Positions 7,869 through 16,284 of a DNA stretch of 41,346 bases are shown piece after piece. The position numbers and the translations under genes were made by a program. The DNA is from Marinobacter sp. (GTDB lineage: Bacteria; Pseudomonadota; Gammaproteobacteria; Pseudomonadales; Oleiphilaceae), in contig JASBRL010000057.1 in the NCBI GenBank assembly GCA_030149475.1, forward strand, positions 1 through 41,346, in the 5' to 3' direction. The notes under the pieces were generated by a model. That model had not been told where the DNA came from, ran no database searches, and saw nothing but the letters and a program-made list of their open reading frames with translations. Positions within the stretch are counted from its first letter, which is position 1. Every line of letters begins with the position of its first letter.

Positions 7869-9611
7869 TCAGGCCGCAGCGACCTGCGTTCGCCCGGTCT
7901 TGATGAGCGCATACCCGCCACCGATCACCAGCGAACCGACGGTAATTGACAGCAGATAGGGTAAGGCGGCACTGACGGCGTTGGGAATCAGCAGCACGAA
8001 CAGGCCTCCGTGAGGTGCCAACAAGGAGACGCCAAAATACATGGACAGGGCGCCGGTAATCGCGCCGCCGATCATGCATACCGGGATGACCCTCAGCGGA
8101 TCCTTGGCCATGAACGGAATGGCCCCTTCCGAGATGAAGCACAGCCCCAGGATGAACGAGGCACGACCGGCCTGACGCTCGCCTTCGGCGAACTTGCCCC
8201 GGGCCAGGAAACTGGCCACACCCATGCCGATGGCGGGCACCATGCCGGCAGCCATGATCGCGGCCATGGGGGCAGAACCACCGCTGCTCTGCGACAGCAG
8301 ACCGACGCCAAAGGTGTAAGCGGCCTTGTTGACCGGCCCGCCGAGGTCAAAGCACATCATGGCGCCCAGAATGGCGCCCAGCAGCACTGCATTCGCCGTA
8401 CCCATGCTTTCCAGAAAGCCGGTCATCGCCGCCATGATACCGGCCATGGGCGTACCGATGACGAACACCATGGTCAGGCCGGTGACCAGGCTGGCCAGCA
8501 AGGGGATGATCAGGATCGGTTTGAGCGCTTCGACACTCTCCGGCAGCGGAAGCCGGCGATTGATCAGCCGGGCCGTGTAGCCGGCCAGAAACCCGGCGGC
8601 AATCCCGCCGAGGAAGCCCGCCCCGAGTGTGCCGGCCAGATAGCCACCGATCATGCCGGGCGCCAGCCCGGGCCGGTCGGCAATGGAATAGGCGATGTAA
8701 CCTGCCAGCATCGGGATCATCAGCTTGAACGCAGTGCCGCCGCCGATTTGCATCAGTGCCGCGGCCAGACTGCCTTCGTCTTCGTAGGCCTTGATCCCGA
8801 ACACAAACGACAGCGCGATCATCAGACCGCCAGCCACGACCATGGGCAACATGAATGAGACGCCGGTGAGCAGATGTTTGTAGGGACCGGCCTGACCCCG
8901 GCTGTCACTTTCCGTCCCGGAGCTGGTAGTGCTGCCCGCCGGAGTGCTGACGGTGGCGTTACTGAAGGCGTCCTGAAGCGTCTGCACCGGTTTTTTCAGC
9001 GCCGTGCCGGTGGATGTCCGCCAGACCCGCTTCCCCGCAAACCGGGTGGGGTCCACCTCGATGTCGCAGGCCAGAATAACCACCTCGGCACTGGCGATTT
9101 CCGCGTCAGTCAGCTCGTCCCGTGCGCCCACCGAGCCCTGGGTTTCGACCCGCAACCGGACGCCCTCGGCTTGCGCCGCGCCGACCAGTGCCTCGGCGGC
9201 CATAAACGTGTGAGCCACCCCGGTCGGGCAGGCGGTGACGGCGACTGCGAACCGGCTATCGGCTGCCGCTGCCGTTTCACGGCTTTCGGACTGGCGCGGC
9301 TCAAACGGTGTGGCATCCTGGCTGGCGCTCTGGAGTACCTGTCCGGGGTCGGGCAGGGCGTCGGCGGCCGACAACTGATACAGTCGCTTGCCGGCAAAGC
9401 GCTCCGGATCCGGGAGCTGATGGCAGGCGGCGACAATCAGGTCTGCGTTGCGGATATCATCGGCCGCCAGCGGCGTGTCCGGTGCTTTACCGCTGTGCAT
9501 TTCGACGGTGGTGTGCCAGCCCTGCTCCCGGCCCGCGCGCTCAAGCGCGCGGGCCGCCAGGAAGCTGGTGGCCAGCCCGTGAGGGCAGCAGGTAACAATG
9601 ATCAGGTTCAT
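7869..9611 (-). CDS. fruA: PTS fructose-specific EIIB'BC component
   Basis: A 580-residue membrane component that imports fructose and phosphorylates it to fructose 1-phosphate. Residues about 1-95 form a first EIIB-like domain (VTCCPHGLATSF). Residues about 120-225 are the main EIIB domain with the phospho-cysteine C128 in TACPTGVAHTF. Residues about 245-575 are the EIIC membrane domain, with GFLGGIAAGFLAGY and DLGGPVNKAAYTFG. The first domain also keeps a Cys before Pro (C9), unlike the degenerate B' domain I recall from E. coli FruA. The start overlaps the fruK stop (ATGA), so it is the last gene of fruB-fruK-fruA. Confidence 0.95.
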   Translation of the reverse strand: MNLIIVTCCPHGLATSFLAARALERAGREQGWHTTVEMHSGKAPDTPLAADDIRNADLIVAACHQLPDPERFAGKRLYQLSAADALPDPGQVLQSASQDATPFEPRQSESRETAAAADSRFAVAVTACPTGVAHTFMAAEALVGAAQAEGVRLRVETQGSVGARDELTDAEIASAEVVILACDIEVDPTRFAGKRVWRTSTGTALKKPVQTLQDAFSNATVSTPAGSTTSSGTESDSRGQAGPYKHLLTGVSFMLPMVVAGGLMIALSFVFGIKAYEDEGSLAAALMQIGGGTAFKLMIPMLAGYIAYSIADRPGLAPGMIGGYLAGTLGAGFLGGIAAGFLAGYTARLINRRLPLPESVEALKPILIIPLLASLVTGLTMVFVIGTPMAGIMAAMTGFLESMGTANAVLLGAILGAMMCFDLGGPVNKAAYTFGVGLLSQSSGGSAPMAAIMAAGMVPAIGMGVASFLARGKFAEGERQAGRASFILGLCFISEGAIPFMAKDPLRVIPVCMIGGAITGALSMYFGVSLLAPHGGLFVLLIPNAVSAALPYLLSITVGSLVIGGGYALIKTGRTQVAAA

Positions 9612-10573
9612 AACGGTAACTCCCCGTTGTTGTTCCGTCCGGGCCTGGGGTGGACTCGGGCCTGTTGTCTGAGGCGTTCAAAGTCGCTCGCGGCCGGGTC
9701 GCCCACGCCCACGTGACGCACTGATTCGGCCGCCAGCGCCGTTGCGTAGCAGAGCGTGTCGCGGTCCGTCTGGCCGGTCATCCGGCCGTGCATCAGGGCG
9801 GCGAGCAGGGTATCGCCGGCGCAGACCGTGCTGAATACCGGCACCGTCGGAGAATCTGCCCAGAGCCCGCCTTCGGGGCCCAGCCAGAACACCCCGCGCG
9901 GGCCCAGCGATACCACCACGTCATCGACACCGCCCAACTGGATGTTGCGGGCCGCCTCGGCGATGGCGCCGGGTGAGTCCAGATCGTGGCCGCACCAGTC
10001 GGCCAGTTCCTCCAGGTTGGGTTTGACACCAGCGGGTCGCGCGGTCAGCCCTGCGGCGAGCGCCGGCCCGCTGGTGTCGAGCCACACCGGCTTGCCCGTC
10101 TCCCGCAGCCGGGTAATCAGCCGGACCAGCTGCTCTGGTGTCAGGCCGTCGGGCAGGCTGCCGCAGACCATCACCGCTTCGCAGTCAGTGATCAGCTCCG
10201 GAAGGCTGTCCAGCAAGCGTTCAAAATGGTCGACCCCGGCGGTAAAGGCGGGCCCGTTCAGTTCGGTGACCCGGCCGTTGTGTTCGGTGATTTTCAGATT
10301 GGTTCGCGTCTGGCCGGGTACCCGGACAAACTGATCGTTCAGGCCCGAGGTCCTGAACAACTGCTCAAACGGTGCCGCGTTATCGGCACCCAGCAATCCG
10401 GAGACGGTGACGGTGTGTCCGAGACGAACCAGCACCCGGGCGAGATTAATGCCCTTGCCCGCCGGTTCGAGTTCGCAGGTCAGCGCCCGGTTGACGGCTC
10501 CGGGCATCAACTCGGCGGTGGACTGGGTCAGATCCAGGGCCGGATTCAGGGTAATCGTCAGCAGGTGGGCCAT
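9608..10573 (-). CDS. fruK: 1-phosphofructokinase
   Basis: A 321-residue PfkB-family sugar kinase that phosphorylates fructose 1-phosphate to fructose 1,6-bisphosphate. The N-terminus has TLNPALDLTQSTAELMPGAV, and the glycine-rich GKGINLARVLVRLG is the usual sugar-binding motif. The catalytic signature near the C-terminus reads CAGDTLLAALMHG with its Asp; the first Gly of the usual GAGD is Cys here. It overlaps fruB by one base (TAATG) and fruA by four, consistent with tight coupling. Confidence 0.95.
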   Translation of the reverse strand: MAHLLTITLNPALDLTQSTAELMPGAVNRALTCELEPAGKGINLARVLVRLGHTVTVSGLLGADNAAPFEQLFRTSGLNDQFVRVPGQTRTNLKITEHNGRVTELNGPAFTAGVDHFERLLDSLPELITDCEAVMVCGSLPDGLTPEQLVRLITRLRETGKPVWLDTSGPALAAGLTARPAGVKPNLEELADWCGHDLDSPGAIAEAARNIQLGGVDDVVVSLGPRGVFWLGPEGGLWADSPTVPVFSTVCAGDTLLAALMHGRMTGQTDRDTLCYATALAAESVRHVGVGDPAASDFERLRQQARVHPRPGRNNNGELPL

Positions 10574-13407
10574 TAAAGTCCCTCCAATGCGTCACGCACC
10601 TCGGCCGCAGTGCCCCTGGACAGCGCCACTTCTGCCTGCTGACGGGCCTGGTCGAGCGTCAGGCCACGGATGCAGGCCTTGACCAGCGGTACCCGGCGGC
10701 TGGTGACCGACAGTTCGTCGACGTTTAGCCCCAGCAAAACCGGAATGGCCTGGGGATCGGAGGCCAGTTCGCCGCAGACCCCGACCCAGCGCTGGTGAGT
10801 GTGGGCGGCCTCGACCGTCAGCCGGATCAGGTGCAGCACCGCCGGGTGCAGACCGTCGGACTCGGCCGATAGCTGCCCGTGCCCCCGGTCGATGGCCAGG
10901 GTGTACTGGGTCAGGTCATTGGTGCCGATGGAGAAAAAGTCCACGTCCGGCGCCAGGGTATGGGCCAGCAGCGCGCTGGATGGCACTTCAATCATCACGC
11001 CAAGCTGAACGTCACTGGCGCCGACCTCGGCCTGTACCCGGTCCACGATTGCCTTGGCCGCCAGAAACTCGGCCCGGTCCTTGACCATCGGAAACATCAG
11101 CCGGAGTGGGCGGTCGCCGGCGGCGGTCAGCAGCGCGCGGATCTGGGTTTCCAGAATGTCCGGCCGGGTCAGGGACAGGCGAATGCCGCGCAGGCCCAGG
11201 AAAGGGTTGTCCTCGGCGGGCAGGGGCCAGTAATCCAGTGGTTTATCGCCGCCCACGTCGAGGGTTCGGGCCACCAGCGGCAGGCCATTGAGGGCATCGA
11301 ACGCGGTCCGGTATTCGCGAATCTGGGTGTCCGCGTCCGGGGCGTCCGGGTGGGCCATGAAAATGAACTCGGTGCGCAACAGACCGATACCGTCCGCTCC
11401 GCGTTCAACCGCGTCCGGCGTGTGAGCCGTATTGCCCAGGTTGGCACATACTTCAATGGTGTGACCATCCCGGGTGGTTGCCGGTAACCGTCTGTTGTCG
11501 TAGGCCTCGGCCTGCAGAGTCTGCAGCTGATCGAGGCGCTTTGCTATGCGGTCACGGCGTTCGGTACCCGGTTCCGGGACTATACAGCCACGTTCGCCAT
11601 CCACCACCACGTCGATGCCGTCGGCCAGTGTCAGGATACGTTCGCCGGCGCCGACCACCGCAGGGATGCCCAGCGCCCGTGCCAGGATCGCGCTGTGTGC
11701 GGTGGCGCCGCCGCGGGCAGTCACCAGGCCGCGAACCCGCCGGGTATCCAGCCGGGCCACATCCGACGGGCCCAGATCGTCGGTGACCAGCACGTAGGGC
11801 GCGTCCGGCGGCTCCGGCATCGCTGCTCCGCACAGGTTGGCGAGTACCCGGCGGCCAACATCCCGCAGGTCGGCGGCACGCTCGGCCAGCAGCCGATCCG
11901 TCAGCTTCTCCTGGGCCCGGGCGGCGGTGCCAATGGCCAGCCACCAGCCGGCTTCGGCAGACGCGCCCTCGTTGATGGCCTCCACGGCCGCCTGATACAG
12001 GTCATCGTCCTGCAGCATCTCCGCATGGACCGACAGGATGGGCGCGGCTTCCCCGCCCTCGGCCTGACGGATCAGCGCGGTCAGTTGGGTGCCGGACTCG
12101 GCGATAGCCGTTTCAAGACGATGGATCTCCCGCTCGGGGTTGTCCGCCGTCCGGGGGTAGTCCAGGGTTGGCATCCGCAGCACAAAAACCGGCGCCAGCG
12201 CCAGCCCGGGCGATGCTGCCACGGCCTTGAGGGGCTGGTCCGCAGGCAACGGTTCCGGCGTATCGCCCGGCTGAACATTCCGGCTGGTGGCGGGCGCCTC
12301 CCGCAGCGCCGTGACCGCTTCACCCAGCCCGTCTTCAATCGCCGCCCGCAGCTGGGCAACCGACGTTTGCGCACCTTCGCCGCTGGCCGAGATGACCAGC
12401 GTCTGGCCGCGTCGCGCGCCCAGACCAATCACCCGGATAAGACTGGTTGCCGGGACCGCCACGCCGTCGCCATCCTGCAACCGGATTTTCAGTTTTGCCG
12501 GCTGTTGACGGGCGACCTGTATCAGCTGTTTGGCGGGCCGCGCATGCAGACCGTGGGTATTCAGGACCCGTACCTCGGCGGTACAGGCGTCCGCAGATTC
12601 ACCGGCCAGCAGAGCCAGCGCCAGATCACTGTTCAGCGGCGCCGGTGGCGAGTAGGCGGTGATCATATGATCGATCCGCTCCAGCAGGTCCTCGCTACCG
12701 TCCTCACCGCTGGCGAGGCAGAAGACGCCACTGAGCGCGTCCGTGGGGCGGGCCGGTGCCGCCAGCGCCAGGGCCGGCTGATGAACGCCTTCGCGCAGAT
12801 GCGCAAGCCAGAAACCGCGGCCGATGTTGATCGGGGTCTGGGCGCTGACGCCGGCCACAAAACCGGCCTCCACGCAGCCCAGAGCACGCAGGCGTGCCGC
12901 GCCGATGAGGGCGAGTTCGGCGGGATCGGAGCTGGAGCTCCCCAGGCATAGAGTCTGCGCGTCGCAGCGGCCCGCGACGGGCTCCCGTGACAGCGCTGCC
13001 AGCAAGCGGTCGGGCTCGGTGGCGCTGGCCAGGGTGTCGGCCAGCCCCGGTTGATCCAGCACGCGGGTCAGTTGACGCAGTATGTCCAGGTGCTCATCGG
13101 ACTGCGCGGCGATCGCCACCAGCACCGAAACCCGGGCGCCGTCGTGCCAGGTGATTGTCTGTGGAAACTGCAGTACCCGCACACCGGTGATCCTGACCGC
13201 GCTGCGGCTGTCAGGGGTGCCATGGGGAATGGCGATGCCCTGACCGAGCACGGTCGAGGACTGCTGCTCACGCTCAAGCATGCCGTCGTGGTACGCCGGG
13301 GTGACGCAACCGGCGCTTTGCAGGTCATTACAGGCCTGGGCCAGCGCGTCCTGCCAGTCCCGGGCCTGGCAGCCGAGGCGGATATCGCTGCGGGTGAGGG
13401 TGAGCAT
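10573..13407 (-). CDS. fruB: Fructose PTS multiphosphoryl transfer protein (EIIA-HPr-EI fusion)
   Basis: A 944-residue cytoplasmic fusion that takes phosphate from phosphoenolpyruvate and hands it to FruA. Residues 1-145 are an EIIA-fructose domain with active His62 (GIAIPHGTPDS). Residues about 275-365 are an HPr domain with His288 (THGLHARPAKQL). Residues about 395-940 are enzyme I with phospho-His571 (GGATAHSAILARALG) and the PEP-binding C-terminal barrel (FFSIGTNDLTQYTLAIDR, then VGVCGELASDPQAIP). The domain order and size match the Pseudomonas-type FruB, so this system needs no separate HPr or EI. It is the first gene of the operon; the promoter and FruR sites lie at 13430-13466. Confidence 0.96.
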   Translation of the reverse strand: MLTLTRSDIRLGCQARDWQDALAQACNDLQSAGCVTPAYHDGMLEREQQSSTVLGQGIAIPHGTPDSRSAVRITGVRVLQFPQTITWHDGARVSVLVAIAAQSDEHLDILRQLTRVLDQPGLADTLASATEPDRLLAALSREPVAGRCDAQTLCLGSSSSDPAELALIGAARLRALGCVEAGFVAGVSAQTPINIGRGFWLAHLREGVHQPALALAAPARPTDALSGVFCLASGEDGSEDLLERIDHMITAYSPPAPLNSDLALALLAGESADACTAEVRVLNTHGLHARPAKQLIQVARQQPAKLKIRLQDGDGVAVPATSLIRVIGLGARRGQTLVISASGEGAQTSVAQLRAAIEDGLGEAVTALREAPATSRNVQPGDTPEPLPADQPLKAVAASPGLALAPVFVLRMPTLDYPRTADNPEREIHRLETAIAESGTQLTALIRQAEGGEAAPILSVHAEMLQDDDLYQAAVEAINEGASAEAGWWLAIGTAARAQEKLTDRLLAERAADLRDVGRRVLANLCGAAMPEPPDAPYVLVTDDLGPSDVARLDTRRVRGLVTARGGATAHSAILARALGIPAVVGAGERILTLADGIDVVVDGERGCIVPEPGTERRDRIAKRLDQLQTLQAEAYDNRRLPATTRDGHTIEVCANLGNTAHTPDAVERGADGIGLLRTEFIFMAHPDAPDADTQIREYRTAFDALNGLPLVARTLDVGGDKPLDYWPLPAEDNPFLGLRGIRLSLTRPDILETQIRALLTAAGDRPLRLMFPMVKDRAEFLAAKAIVDRVQAEVGASDVQLGVMIEVPSSALLAHTLAPDVDFFSIGTNDLTQYTLAIDRGHGQLSAESDGLHPAVLHLIRLTVEAAHTHQRWVGVCGELASDPQAIPVLLGLNVDELSVTSRRVPLVKACIRGLTLDQARQQAEVALSRGTAAEVRDALEGL

Positions 13408-13429
13408 AATGAAATCCCCTGAACTTGTT

Positions 13430-13458
13430 TTTATAGCGGTTTCAGCGCTTGCTGAATC
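13430..13458 (-). promoter_or_regulatory. Candidate fruB promoter
   Basis: In the leftward sense there is a TATAAA at 13435-13430, with GATTCA 17 bases upstream as a poor -35. That spacing fits a sigma-70 promoter, and the leader to the fruB ATG at 13407 would be short. The -35 falls inside the FruR-like palindromes, as expected for repression. Confidence 0.45.
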
Positions 13459-13466
13459 GTGTCAGC
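13441..13466. promoter_or_regulatory. FruR/Cra-like operator, two overlapping palindromes
   Basis: GCTGAATCGTGTCAGC (13451-13466) is a near-perfect palindrome resembling the Cra/FruR consensus TGAAACGTTTCA. It overlaps a second inverted repeat, TTCAGCGCTTGCTGAA (13441-13456). Both lie between the divergent fruB and fruR genes and cover the presumed fruB -35. FruR released by fructose 1-phosphate is the known logic in relatives; binding here is inferred. Confidence 0.6.
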
Positions 13467-13576
13467 AGTGCTAAAAATGATCATGGAACAGAATTGATCA
13501 GAAATCAAGCGCCTCATTTGGCATACTGCGGATCACGAACCAGGCCTGTTTCAGAAGTTTCGGAGGAGCTTATTCA

Positions 13577-14560
13577 ATGACTTTGGCCGAACTTGCGAGG
13601 CTGGCGGGGGTCTCCCGTACCACAGCCAGCTATGTGATGAGCGGGCAGGCCCGGGAACGGCGCATCCAGCCCGCTACCATAGCCCGGGTGGAGGCGGTTG
13701 CCCGGGCCCATGAGTTCCAGATTGATAGCCAGGCGGCCGCCCTGCGCGGTGGCGCGAGCCGCACGCTGGGGTTCATCCTGCCCGATCTGGAGAATGCCAG
13801 TTATGCCCGCCTGGCAAAGCTGCTAGAGTCCGGCTCCCGTGCGCACGGCTATCAACTGCTGATTGCCGGGTCCGATGATGACCCGGACACCGAAATGCTG
13901 CTTGCCCGTTCGATGCTGGCACGCCGTTGCGATGTGCTGATGGTTGCCAGCGCGTTGCCGCCGGACAGTTCGTTTTACCTGGATTTGATGGCCCGGGGCA
14001 TGCCCGTCATTGCCGTCGACCGCAGCCAGATGCCGGATCGGATTGCCTGTGTGGTGAGTGATAACCGCAGAGGTGCTGACATGCTGACTGACTCACTGCT
14101 GGCACAGCCGGGGATGACCGTCGTCTGGATGGATGCTTTGCCTCGTCTGGCGATGACCCAGGAGCGTCGCGCCGGTTTTCGTGACGCCATTGCCCGTCAT
14201 CAGTGCCTGGCGCTTGAACTCAGTGGTGAACGCTACGACCGTGGGACGGGGGCGAGGCTGATGAAGCGTCTGGTCAGCTCGGGCCCACTACCGGATGCCC
14301 TGATCACTGCCTCGTATACCCTGTTGCAGGGCGTGCTGGATGTACTGCTGGAACAACCGGGAGGGCTGCCGGGCGGGCTGCGCATGGCCACCTTCGGCGA
14401 CCACCGCCTGCTGGATTTTTTGCCGGTGCCGGTCAATTCCCTGCCACAACAGCATGAAGTGATTGCACACCAGACGCTGGCTCTGGCGCTGGCCGCGGTG
14501 AACCATCAATACACACCGGGCAAGGTGGTGATCGACCGGCGGTTATGTCGGCGCGGCTGA
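13577..14560 (+). CDS. fruR: LacI-family fructose repressor (FruR/Cra-like)
   Basis: A 327-residue repressor. Residues 1-45 form a LacI-type helix-turn-helix with hinge (MTLAELARLAGVSRTTASYV), nearly identical in pattern to Cra of E. coli. The periplasmic-binding-like core follows (GFILPDLENASYARLAKLLE, then HGYQLLIAGSDDDPDTE). A GGAGG box ends eight bases before the ATG. It is divergent from fruBKA, from which it is separated by 169 bases holding the operator palindromes, so it most likely represses that operon in the absence of fructose 1-phosphate. A bidirectional-looking terminator follows. Confidence 0.93.
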   Translation: MTLAELARLAGVSRTTASYVMSGQARERRIQPATIARVEAVARAHEFQIDSQAAALRGGASRTLGFILPDLENASYARLAKLLESGSRAHGYQLLIAGSDDDPDTEMLLARSMLARRCDVLMVASALPPDSSFYLDLMARGMPVIAVDRSQMPDRIACVVSDNRRGADMLTDSLLAQPGMTVVWMDALPRLAMTQERRAGFRDAIARHQCLALELSGERYDRGTGARLMKRLVSSGPLPDALITASYTLLQGVLDVLLEQPGGLPGGLRMATFGDHRLLDFLPVPVNSLPQQHEVIAHQTLALALAAVNHQYTPGKVVIDRRLCRRG

Positions 14561-14572
14561 TCCAGGCAGACG

Positions 14573-14611
14573 AAAAAACCCGCGCCAGCGGTTGCCGGGG
14601 CGGGTTTTTTT
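14573..14611 (+). terminator. Rho-independent terminator after fruR
   Basis: AAAAAACCCGC (14573-14583) pairs with GCGGGTTTTTT ending in an eight-base T-run at 14611. The A-run on one side and T-run on the other mean it can also serve the convergent DJ-1/PfpI gene that ends at 14647. Confidence 0.85.
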
Positions 14612-14646
14612 AAGGCATCGGACTGATCGTAATCAGGACAGCGTGA

Positions 14647-15324
14647 TCAGGACAGAGCCTGAACCACGGCCTTGGCCGCCCCTTCGGACGACGCCGGGTT
14701 CTGCCCGGTGATCAGCTTGCCATCCACCACGATGTGCGGTGCCCAGTCGTCGCCGCAGGAATAGTCGCCGGCGTTTTCCTTGAGCATGTCTTCCACCAGG
14801 AAGGGCACGACCTTGGTGAGCTGGACCGCTTCTTCCTCGGTATTGGTAAAGCCAGTGACTTTGCGGCCGCCGACAATATTCTGCCCCGGTTTGATCTCGA
14901 CGTGACGGAACACAGCCGGCGCATGACAGACCGCGCCAACGACCTTGCCGGATTCCCACGCCTTTTTGATCAGGGCGATCGAAGTCTGGTCTTCCGCCAG
15001 GTCCCACAGCGGGCCATGTCCGCCGGGGTAGAAGACGGCGTCGAAATCGTTCATGTCCACGTCAGCGAGCTTCCTGGTGCTGGCCAGAGCTTCCTTGCCG
15101 TGAGCGTCTTCACTGAAGCGTCTGGTCGATTCGGTCAGCGCGCCTTCGGCCTCGCTGTTGGGATCAACCGGTGGTTGCCCACCTTTGGGAGAGGCGAGGG
15201 TGATGTCGGCACCGGCATCGCGGAAGACGTAGTAGGGCGAGGTGAACTCTTCCAGCCAGAAACCGGTCTTGTGACCGGTGTCCCCCATTTGGTCATGGGA
15301 CGTGAGAACCATAAGAATCTTCAT
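14647..15324 (-). CDS. DJ-1/PfpI family protein (Hsp31-like, type 1 glutamine amidotransferase fold)
   Basis: A 225-residue cytoplasmic protein of the Hsp31-like DJ-1 branch, whose members act as glutathione-independent glyoxalases or chaperones. The nucleophile elbow is AVCHAPAVF with C133 and H134, the partner acid lies in GFWLEEFTSPYY (E25/E26), and FYPGGHGPLWDL is the oxyanion-hole loop. I chose the ATG at 15324 because AAGGA precedes it and MKILMVLTS is the normal family start; the frame extends 20 codons further without support. It is divergent from wrbA, which suggests shared stress control of carbonyl and quinone detoxification. That link is inferred. Confidence 0.88.
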   Translation of the reverse strand: MKILMVLTSHDQMGDTGHKTGFWLEEFTSPYYVFRDAGADITLASPKGGQPPVDPNSEAEGALTESTRRFSEDAHGKEALASTRKLADVDMNDFDAVFYPGGHGPLWDLAEDQTSIALIKKAWESGKVVGAVCHAPAVFRHVEIKPGQNIVGGRKVTGFTNTEEEAVQLTKVVPFLVEDMLKENAGDYSCGDDWAPHIVVDGKLITGQNPASSEGAAKAVVQALS

Positions 15325-15531
15325 AAAGCCTGTCCTTTCTGTGTGATGGGGAAATGGACGTATCGGGCAGAGGGTCTGCAGCACTGACCGCGAGTGCGCT
15401 AACAGAAGCCTCCAGCGCGTAACTGAATGATTGTGGTGGTTCGGGATAATTCAACCAGCAGGCTGGAATTACGTTCTGGCCATGTGTGACGGCCTTCGTG
15501 GGTAATCAGAGGTTCCTCAGATCAGTTTTTT

Positions 15532-15555
15532 TGAAAGATGCGGTCGAAATCTTTC
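15532..15555. promoter_or_regulatory. Inverted repeat in the DJ-1/wrbA divergent control region
   Basis: GAAAGAT (15533-15539) and ATCTTTC (15549-15555) form a seven-base inverted repeat about 80 bases upstream of wrbA. Its position between two divergent stress genes makes a regulator site plausible. No regulator gene is nearby. Confidence 0.25.
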
Positions 15556-15635
15556 GGTTTCGGGGGTGACCGGCCCTGGTTTAGGCTGAATGAGTTGATG
15601 TTTTGTTGATTGCATTCATTCAGGAGGAAAAAGGT

Positions 15636-16235
15636 ATGGCGAAGGTTCTGGTTCTTTACTATTCAATGTATGGCCACATGGAAACCATGGCGAACACCGT
15701 GGCTGAGGGAGCTCGCAGTGTTGCGGGTGCAGAGGTAACCGTCAAGCGGGTGCCCGAGACCATGAACGCTGAGGCGTTTGCCAGCGCCGGGGGCAAGGCT
15801 GATCAGCAGGCGCCGGAGGCGACACCGCAGGAACTGGCCGACTACGACGCGATCATCGTTGGAACGCCCACCCGTTTCGGTAACATGTCAGGTCAGGTGC
15901 GGACCTTCTTTGACCAGACCGGCGGGCTCTGGGCCAAGGGAGCGCTGTTCGGCAAGCTGGCCAGCGTATTCACCTCAACCGGCACCGGTGGCGGCCAGGA
16001 ACAGACCATTACCTCGACCTGGACCACCCTGTCCCATCACGGCATGGTGCTGGTGCCGATCGGGTACGGAGCGCCGGAGTTGTTTGATATCTCGCAACCC
16101 GGAGGTGGAACACCCTATGGCGCGTCAACACTCGCCGGTGGTGACGGCAGTCGCCAGCCGGATGATCGTGAACTGACCATTGCCCGCTTCCAGGGACGTC
16201 ATGTGGCTGAACTGGCGGTAAAACTGTTCAGTTGA
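15636..16235 (+). CDS. wrbA: NAD(P)H:quinone oxidoreductase WrbA
   Basis: A 199-residue flavodoxin-like FMN enzyme that reduces quinones by two electrons and so avoids semiquinone radicals. The FMN phosphate loop is [12 protein letters not shown] at the N-terminus. The WrbA signature [21 protein letters not shown] and the later [12 protein letters not shown] are both present. Length matches the family. The start at 15636 has a strong AGGAGG box; a frame start 33 bases upstream lacks one. It is divergent from the DJ-1/PfpI gene. Confidence 0.95.
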   Translation: MAKVLVLYYSMYGHMETMANTVAEGARSVAGAEVTVKRVPETMNAEAFASAGGKADQQAPEATPQELADYDAIIVGTPTRFGNMSGQVRTFFDQTGGLWAKGALFGKLASVFTSTGTGGGQEQTITSTWTTLSHHGMVLVPIGYGAPELFDISQPGGGTPYGASTLAGGDGSRQPDDRELTIARFQGRHVAELAVKLFS

Positions 16236-16284
16236 TCCAGACGTTTGCTTCGGGGAACGCGCATGAAGAGCCGGTTCTGCGGGC

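Noticed and set aside
11695..12951. A 418-codon rightward open frame opposite fruB
   Set aside because: The opposite strand encodes the HPr and enzyme I domains of FruB with all active residues; the antisense peptide has no recognisable pattern.
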